A stretch of 64,000 nt of DNA from Solimonas thermocellulolyticum (GTDB lineage Bacteria > Pseudomonadota > Gammaproteobacteria > Nevskiales > Nevskiaceae): contig NZ_JBEPIJ010000010.1 in assembly GCF_040327995.1 (NCBI RefSeq), forward strand, positions 69,683 to 133,682, in the 5' to 3' direction. The translations under genes were made by a program, and so were the position numbers. Positions 59,499 through 64,000 of this stretch are shown one piece after another (the first letter of the stretch is position 1; each line of letters opens with the position of its first letter). Below the pieces are notes generated by a model. That model ran no database searches and was not told where the DNA came from. It worked only from the letters and a program-made list of their open reading frames with translations.

Positions 59499-60713
59499 GT
59501 GGCCGCCTACGAGTACAGCGCGCTCGACGCCAAGGGGCGTCAGACCAAGGGCCTGATCGAAGGCGACACGCCGCGCCATGCGCGCCAACTGTTGCGCGAG
59601 CGCGGCTTGGCACCGCTCGACCTGCGCGAGGTCGCCGAAAACAGGAAGTCGGGCGGCTCGGTCTTTTCGCGCGGCGGCAGCCTGTCCAGCACCGAGTTGT
59701 CGCTGTTCACACGCCAGCTCGCGACGCTGGTGCGCTCCGGCTTGCCGCTCGATGAGTCGCTGACCGCCGTGTCCGAGCAGAGCGAGAGCAAGCGGGTCAA
59801 GCGCATCGCGCTCGGCGTGCGCGCCGGCGTCGTCGAAGGCAACTCGCTGGCCCACTCGCTCGACCAATTCCCTGGCGCCTTTCCGCCGCTGTTTCGCGCG
59901 ACCGTCGAGGCCGGCGAGCAGTCGGGCCAGCTCGATTACATCCTCGAACGCCTCGCCGATTACGTCGAACGTAGGCAGGTGATGCAGCAGAAGATCATGC
60001 TCGCCGCGTTCTATCCGGTGATTCTGAGCTTGGTCGCGATCACCGTGGTCGTGCTGCTGCTGACCTATGTCGTGCCGCAAGTCGTCGACGTGTTCACCAG
60101 CATCGACGCGGAACTGCCGGCGCTGACCGCGGGCCTGATCGCCGTCTCCGATTTTCTGCGCGACTACGGCGTCTACCTACTGCTCGCGCTGGTCACCGCG
60201 GCCATCGTGTTCGCGCGGATGATGCGCAACGAGGGCTTCAAGCGTCAGGTGCACCGGCTGATGCTGCGCCTGCCACTGATCGGACGGCTGGTGCGCGGCG
60301 CCAACACCGGGCGCTTCACGCGCACGCTGGGCATCCTGTTCGGCAGCGGCGTGCCGATCCTCGATGCGATGCGCATCGGCACCCAGGTGGTCACCAACGT
60401 GCCGATGCGTGACGCGATCGAGGCGGCGGCGGCCAAGGTACGCGAGGGTGCGGCCCTGAGCCGCTCGCTGGCGGCGAGCAAGCTGTTCCCCCCGATCACC
60501 GTGCACCTGATCGCCAGCGGCGAATCCTCCGGCAAGCTCGACGACATGCTCGACCGCGCCGCCGAGAATCAGGAGCGCGAGGTCGAGACCCTGGTCGCCG
60601 CGATGATGGGCGTGTTCGAGCCGATGCTGATTCTCGTGATGGGTGGCGTAGTGCTGCTGATCGTCCTCGCCATCCTGCTGCCGATCTTCGATCTCAACAC
60701 GCTGGTGCAGTGA
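59499..60713 (+). CDS. gspF: Type II secretion inner-membrane protein GspF
   Basis: 404-residue platform protein with two similar cytoplasmic domains and three membrane helices (about residues 170-195, 220-240, 375-395). ATLVRSGLPLDESL and GRFTRTLGILFGSGVPILDAMR are the paired T2SF motifs. GTG start, 12 bp after gspE. The gene that would normally follow, gspG, is absent; the next gene is plsX on the other strand. Confidence 0.94.
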   Translation: MAAYEYSALDAKGRQTKGLIEGDTPRHARQLLRERGLAPLDLREVAENRKSGGSVFSRGGSLSSTELSLFTRQLATLVRSGLPLDESLTAVSEQSESKRVKRIALGVRAGVVEGNSLAHSLDQFPGAFPPLFRATVEAGEQSGQLDYILERLADYVERRQVMQQKIMLAAFYPVILSLVAITVVVLLLTYVVPQVVDVFTSIDAELPALTAGLIAVSDFLRDYGVYLLLALVTAAIVFARMMRNEGFKRQVHRLMLRLPLIGRLVRGANTGRFTRTLGILFGSGVPILDAMRIGTQVVTNVPMRDAIEAAAAKVREGAALSRSLAASKLFPPITVHLIASGESSGKLDDMLDRAAENQEREVETLVAAMMGVFEPMLILVMGGVVLLIVLAILLPIFDLNTLVQ

Positions 60714-60755
60714 TTGCCGGCGCGGCGGTGCGGCGCGCCCGCGACCGATCACCGC

Positions 60756-61793
60756 TCACAGACGCGCGACCTGCGGGGACTGCGGCAACGCCGCCGCCAT
60801 CAAACCGGCGATGCGCTGAGGAACGCCTTGCTCGACCTCCTTGAGCGCGACCCGGATCGCCGCGGCGAAGGCCTGCGCATCGGCACTGCCGTGCGATTTG
60901 ATGACGATGCCGTTCAGGCCGACGAGGCTCGCGCCATTGTAGTTGCGCGGGTCCATGCGTCCGCCGAGTGCCTTGAGCGCCGGCATGGCCATCAGCGCAG
61001 AGATCTTGGTGAACAGCGAACGCGTGAACTCTTGCCGGATGAAGTGGTAGATCAGCCGCGCGACGCCCTCGCCGGTCTTGAGCGCGATGTTACCGGTGAA
61101 CCCGTCACAGACGACCACGTCGATGTCGCGCAGGAACACGCCGTCGCCCTCGACGTAGCCGATGTAGTTCAAGGGCGACGCGGCGAGCAGTTGCGCCGCC
61201 TGCTTGATCACCTCGTTGCCCTTGATCTCTTCCTCGCCGATGTTCAGCAGCGCGACCTTGGGCCGCTCGATGCCGAGCGTCGCGGTCACCAGCGCCGACC
61301 CCATCACCGCGAACTGCAGCAGTTGTTCGGCCGAGCACTCGGCGTTGGCGCCGAGATCGAGCATGTGCACGTGACCGTTGACCGAGGGGATCGCCGAGAT
61401 GATCGCCGGCCGGTCGATGCCCGGCAGCGTCTTGAGCACGAATTTGGCCGTGGCCATCAACGCACCGGTGTTGCCGGCGGATACGGCCGCCTGCGCCTGG
61501 CCCTGCTTGACCAGGTCGATGGCCACGCGCATCGACGAGTCTTTCTTGTTGCGCAGCGCCTTGGACGGCGACTCGTCCATCGCCACCACTTCCGAGGCGT
61601 GCTGGACGCGCAGGCGCGCCTCGTTGTCGCGCTTGCGCTTGCGCAGGTCGGCGCGCAGCGTCGCCTCGTCACCGACCAGGATCAGCTCGACCGACGCATG
61701 CGCATCCAAGGCGAGCAGGGCGGCGTCCACGACCGTCTCGTGGCCGTGGTCGCCGCTCATGGCATCGATGGACAGAACAACGGGAGCTTTCAT
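60756..61793 (-). CDS. plsX: Phosphate acyltransferase PlsX
   Basis: 345-residue enzyme that makes acyl-phosphate from acyl-ACP for membrane phospholipid synthesis. IDAMSGDHG start, SAGNTGALMATAKF, LDLGANAECSAEQLLQFA and LLNIGEEEIKGNEVIK are family motifs. The usual yceD-rpmF-plsX order is kept; fabH and other lipid genes are not in this window. Faces gspF with a 42-bp gap. Confidence 0.95.
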   Translation of the reverse strand: MKAPVVLSIDAMSGDHGHETVVDAALLALDAHASVELILVGDEATLRADLRKRKRDNEARLRVQHASEVVAMDESPSKALRNKKDSSMRVAIDLVKQGQAQAAVSAGNTGALMATAKFVLKTLPGIDRPAIISAIPSVNGHVHMLDLGANAECSAEQLLQFAVMGSALVTATLGIERPKVALLNIGEEEIKGNEVIKQAAQLLAASPLNYIGYVEGDGVFLRDIDVVVCDGFTGNIALKTGEGVARLIYHFIRQEFTRSLFTKISALMAMPALKALGGRMDPRNYNGASLVGLNGIVIKSHGSADAQAFAAAIRVALKEVEQGVPQRIAGLMAAALPQSPQVARL

Positions 61794-61821
61794 CGCAAGC
61801 CGCCCGCCGCGGTGTCAGGGC

Positions 61822-62022
61822 TTACGCTTCGCCGACTTCGACCGCGCCCTTGTCGATGATTTTCTTGCCGCGGTAGTAGCCGTCGGCAGTCACGTGATGG
61901 CGACGATGCGTCTCGCCCGAGGTCGGGTCGATCGACAAGGCCGGCGCCTTTGCCTTGCGCGCCCAATGCGCCTTGCGGTGACCGCGATAGGCGCGCGATT
62001 TCTTGGAATCCTGAACTGCCAT
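61822..62022 (-). CDS. rpmF: 50S ribosomal protein L32
   Basis: 66-residue bL32: MAVQDSKKSRAYRGHRKAHW start, then PTSGETHRRHHVTADGYYRGKKI. It lacks the Cys pairs of the zinc-binding form. Located between yceD and plsX, 30 bp and 28 bp away. Confidence 0.96.
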   Translation of the reverse strand: MAVQDSKKSRAYRGHRKAHWARKAKAPALSIDPTSGETHRRHHVTADGYYRGKKIIDKGAVEVGEA

Positions 62023-62052
62023 GGCTCAACTCCGTCGGGCCCTGCGGCCCCG

Positions 62053-62577
62053 CTACTCTTTCGACTGCAAGTGCCGCTTGAGCGCCGCGAAGGGATTGTC
62101 TCGCGGTGCCGGCGCCTGTTGTTCCTGCGGGCGCGCTGCCGTCGCAGCCGCCTCGTTCACGACATTCTCACACGACTGACAGCGCGGCAGCATCGGCAGC
62201 GCCAGCAGTACCTCGTCCTCGACCACCTGCCACAAGGGCAAGCGGTCATCCTCGATCAGCAGCGGTTCGGCTTTTGCCAACGCCGCGCGCTCCTCGGCTT
62301 CGCCGAAGACCAGACGCAGGTCGACCGCCAGCTCCAGCGCCTGCTCGAACGGCCGCCCGCAGCGCCGGCATTCGAGCATCAGCGCGCCGACGATGCGGCC
62401 GTGCAAGCGCGGCCAGCCGCTGCGCCGGTCGGCCTGCAACTCGACCTGCAAGGCGGTATCCGCGCCGGCGACGAGCTCGGCGACGAGCCGCGCGCACTGC
62501 GAGACGGAAAGCTGGCCGACGTAGCGATGTTCGCGCTCCAGCGCAAGCGACGCCCGCGTTTCAACTGCAAGTCCCAT
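62053..62577 (-). CDS. yceD: YceD family (DUF177) rRNA-processing protein
   Basis: 174 residues, with two Cys pairs (CRRC near 70 and CQSC near 135) and DEVLLALPMLPRCQSCENV. In E. coli YceD is needed for 23S rRNA accumulation and is co-transcribed with rpmF. A C-terminal NPFAALKRHL matches the family end. Divergent from yceF. Confidence 0.92.
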   Translation of the reverse strand: MGLAVETRASLALEREHRYVGQLSVSQCARLVAELVAGADTALQVELQADRRSGWPRLHGRIVGALMLECRRCGRPFEQALELAVDLRLVFGEAEERAALAKAEPLLIEDDRLPLWQVVEDEVLLALPMLPRCQSCENVVNEAAATAARPQEQQAPAPRDNPFAALKRHLQSKE

Positions 62578-62642
62578 CGGCGCTTGCCCACCGAAAGGCC
62601 GCGCATCATAGTGAGGCGCCCATTGAAAGTCAAAGAAATCCT

Positions 62643-63227
62643 ATGCTTAAGGCGCCACCGCCGCTTTTGCTGGCGTCATCCTCGCGCTACCGCGCCGAGT
62701 TGCTCGCCCGACTGCGCCTGGCCTTCGACACCGCGGCGCCCGGCGTCGACGAGACGCCGCAGCCGGGCGAGAACGCGGGCGCACTGGTCGTGCGGCTTGC
62801 CCGTGCCAAGGCTGCCGCATTGCGCCACACGCATCCCAAGGCTTGGATCATCGGCTCCGACCAGGTGGCGCTGATCGGCGACGAGATCATCGGCAAGCCG
62901 GGCGATCGCGAGCGCGCCATCCGCCAACTTTGTGCTGCCTCGGGCCGCGAGGTGCGCTTCCTCACGGCGGTCAGCCTGTCGACGCCGACCGCCGAGACCC
63001 ATGCCATCGAGACGACGACGGTGCACTTTCGTGATCTGAGTCGCGACCAGATCGAGCGCTACCTCGACGCCGAACCCGCCTATGACTGCGCCGGCAGCTT
63101 CAAGTGCGAGGGTTATGGCATCACGCTGTTCGAGGCCGTCGACAGCCGCGACCCGACGGCGCTGATCGGCCTGCCGCTCATTGCGCTGTGCCGGCTGCTG
63201 CGCGAGGCCGGCTATCCCCTGCCCTGA
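62643..63227 (+). CDS. yceF: 7-methyl-GTP pyrophosphatase YceF (Maf family)
   Basis: 194-residue Maf-type nucleotide pyrophosphatase. LLASSSRYRAELL is the N-terminal loop and SDQVAL contains the catalytic Asp; YDCAGSFKCEGYGITLFEAV and GLPLIALCRLLRE resemble E. coli YceF more than YhdE. Divergent from yceD as in E. coli. Its last 50 bases overlap the opposing HAD-phosphatase gene. Confidence 0.93.
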   Translation: MLKAPPPLLLASSSRYRAELLARLRLAFDTAAPGVDETPQPGENAGALVVRLARAKAAALRHTHPKAWIIGSDQVALIGDEIIGKPGDRERAIRQLCAASGREVRFLTAVSLSTPTAETHAIETTTVHFRDLSRDQIERYLDAEPAYDCAGSFKCEGYGITLFEAVDSRDPTALIGLPLIALCRLLREAGYPLP

Positions 63228-63870
63228 AAAGCCAGGTCGGCAGTTCGGCGACCGTCGCGATCACGGCCGCGGCACCCGCGCGCCGCAGACGGCCCGGATC
63301 ATGCACGCCGCAGGCCACGCCCAACCCGTCCATGCCGATGGCCTGCGCCATCGCCATGTCGTATTCGGTGTCGCCGATCATCAGCGCGCGCTCCGCCGTC
63401 ACCCCCTCTGCGGCCAGCAGCTCGCGCAGCATCAGCGGGTTGGGTTTGGCAGCGGTTTCGTCGGCGCAACGCGAGTTGACGATCAGCTCGGCCAGCGACG
63501 CGTGATGACGCAGCGAACGGTCCAGCCCGCGGCGCGACTTGCCGGTCGCGATCGCGATGCGGTGGCCCCGGGCCCTCAACTCGCGGATCGCCTCGATGCT
63601 GCCAGCGAACAGCGGCGCCTCGAACGTGCCCGCGGACAGCCACTTCGCGCGGTAGCCTTCGAGCAAGGCGCGCAGGCCGCCAGGCTCCAGCTCCGGATAG
63701 AGACGCGCGAGCACATCATCGAGCCCCAGGCCGATCAGCTCGCGGATGGCCTGGTCCTCGCGCGGCGGCAGGCCCAAGCCGAGAATCGCGGCCTGCATCG
63801 CCGAGACGATCTGGCCGGCGGAGTCGGCGAGGGTTCCGTCCCAATCGAAGATCAGCAGCTCGTACTTCAT
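63178..63870 (-). CDS. HAD-family phosphatase (phosphoglycolate phosphatase-like)
   Basis: 230-residue HAD hydrolase. Motif I DWDGTLADS (nucleophile Asp and acid Asp), motif II IAIATGKSRRGL, motif III KPNPLML, motif IV GDTEYDMAMAQ. The cap is small and helical. Substrate not determined; homologues near rluC-yceF include phosphoglycolate or pyrimidine-nucleotide phosphatases. The C-terminal tail (GDSRPRAAAG) overlaps the end of yceF in antisense. Confidence 0.88.
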   Translation of the reverse strand: MKYELLIFDWDGTLADSAGQIVSAMQAAILGLGLPPREDQAIRELIGLGLDDVLARLYPELEPGGLRALLEGYRAKWLSAGTFEAPLFAGSIEAIRELRARGHRIAIATGKSRRGLDRSLRHHASLAELIVNSRCADETAAKPNPLMLRELLAAEGVTAERALMIGDTEYDMAMAQAIGMDGLGVACGVHDPGRLRRAGAAAVIATVAELPTWLFRAGDSRPRAAAGTAQ

Positions 63871-64000
63871 CGCGGCCCTCTAGCCCGGATCCGTCACCAG
63901 CGAGCCGATAGACGCGCCTGGAGCACGGGCGGAGGCTTTCTGGTTTCGGAATGACCAATTTGACGACACGGTGAGGGTATTTTCGGCGCTTTGGACGCAG
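63871..64000. other. Window end, no supported gene
   Basis: 130 bp upstream of the HAD gene. A minus-strand frame is open to the edge (RRKYPHRVVKLVIPKPESL) but has no clear domain and collides with the HAD start. Nothing convincing was seen. Confidence 0.4.

Noticed and set aside
63953..63971. Pho-box-like ATGACCA and ACGACAC
   Set aside because: Spacer is 5 nt rather than 4 and the second heptamer matches poorly; no -10 at the expected distance.
63871..64000. End of an rluC gene at the window edge
   Set aside because: The open minus-strand frame lacks recognisable pseudouridine-synthase C-terminal sequence.

Overview
The window is a GC-rich stretch of bacterial chromosome with tightly packed genes on both strands and strong third-position G/C bias. 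Family content and gene order point to a gammaproteobacterium. The supporting blocks are rpsP-rimM-trmD-rplS; ndk-rlmN-pilW-rodZ-ispG-hisS-yfgM-bamB-der; yceF/yceD-rpmF-plsX; clpS-clpA near infA-aat; and trmJ next to suhB. The GC level, a DUF1329 protein, a Vibrio-type TonB2 module and a phosphate porin suggest a lineage near Xanthomonadales/Nevskiales, but the genus cannot be named from the sequence. No insertion sequence, prophage, CRISPR array, rRNA or tRNA was seen.

Layout. 1-5240 (minus): phosphate regulon, phoB-phoR, pstS, an OprP/OprO-type porin and the start of pstC, with clear Pho boxes before phoB and pstS. 5297-6940 (plus): trxB and a glutathione S-transferase-like gene. 6941-17137 (minus): a six-gene TonB2-type energy module (DUF3450, TtpC-like, ExbB, ExbD, TonB, TPR protein), preceded by a TonB-dependent receptor and a PT-rich lipoprotein. 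Both transcription units carry Pho-box-like direct repeats upstream. 17219-17734: NlpC/P60 lipoprotein. 17796-21839 (minus): htpG behind a sigma-32-type promoter, then the rpsP-rimM-trmD-rplS operon. 22149-23924 (plus): SLC13/TrkA-C transporter.

23928-34481 (minus): the nine-gene ndk-to-der block (nucleotide balance, rRNA/tRNA modification, type IV pilus lipoprotein, cell shape, isoprenoids, tRNA charging, outer-membrane assembly, ribosome GTPase), with a DUF1329 gene upstream of ndk. 34584-39314 (minus): trmJ, cysE, two cysteine desulfurases, an unusual IscU-like scaffold and iscA, which together look like a compact Fe-S unit without iscR, hscBA or fdx. 39355-43532 (plus): suhB and rfbBACD (dTDP-L-rhamnose). 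43529-49659 (minus): serS, crcB, rarA, lolA, ftsK. 49814-54755: a small unknown gene, then aat, bpt and infA (plus) facing clpA and clpS (minus). This gives the two N-degron transferases, the adaptor and the unfoldase together. 54970-60713 (plus): gspC, gspD, gspE, gspF of a type II secretion system without the pseudopilin genes. 60756-63870: plsX, rpmF, yceD (minus), yceF (plus) and a HAD phosphatase (minus) overlapping yceF tail to tail.

The most notable inference is that the TonB receptor, its partner lipoprotein and the TonB2 motor may be phosphate-starvation genes. They lie beside phoBR-pst and carry upstream repeats with the same 7-4-7 geometry, followed in three of the four sites by a -10-like hexamer at the same 8-nt distance. 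If so, the locus would encode TonB-powered import of a phosphorus source alongside the Pst route.
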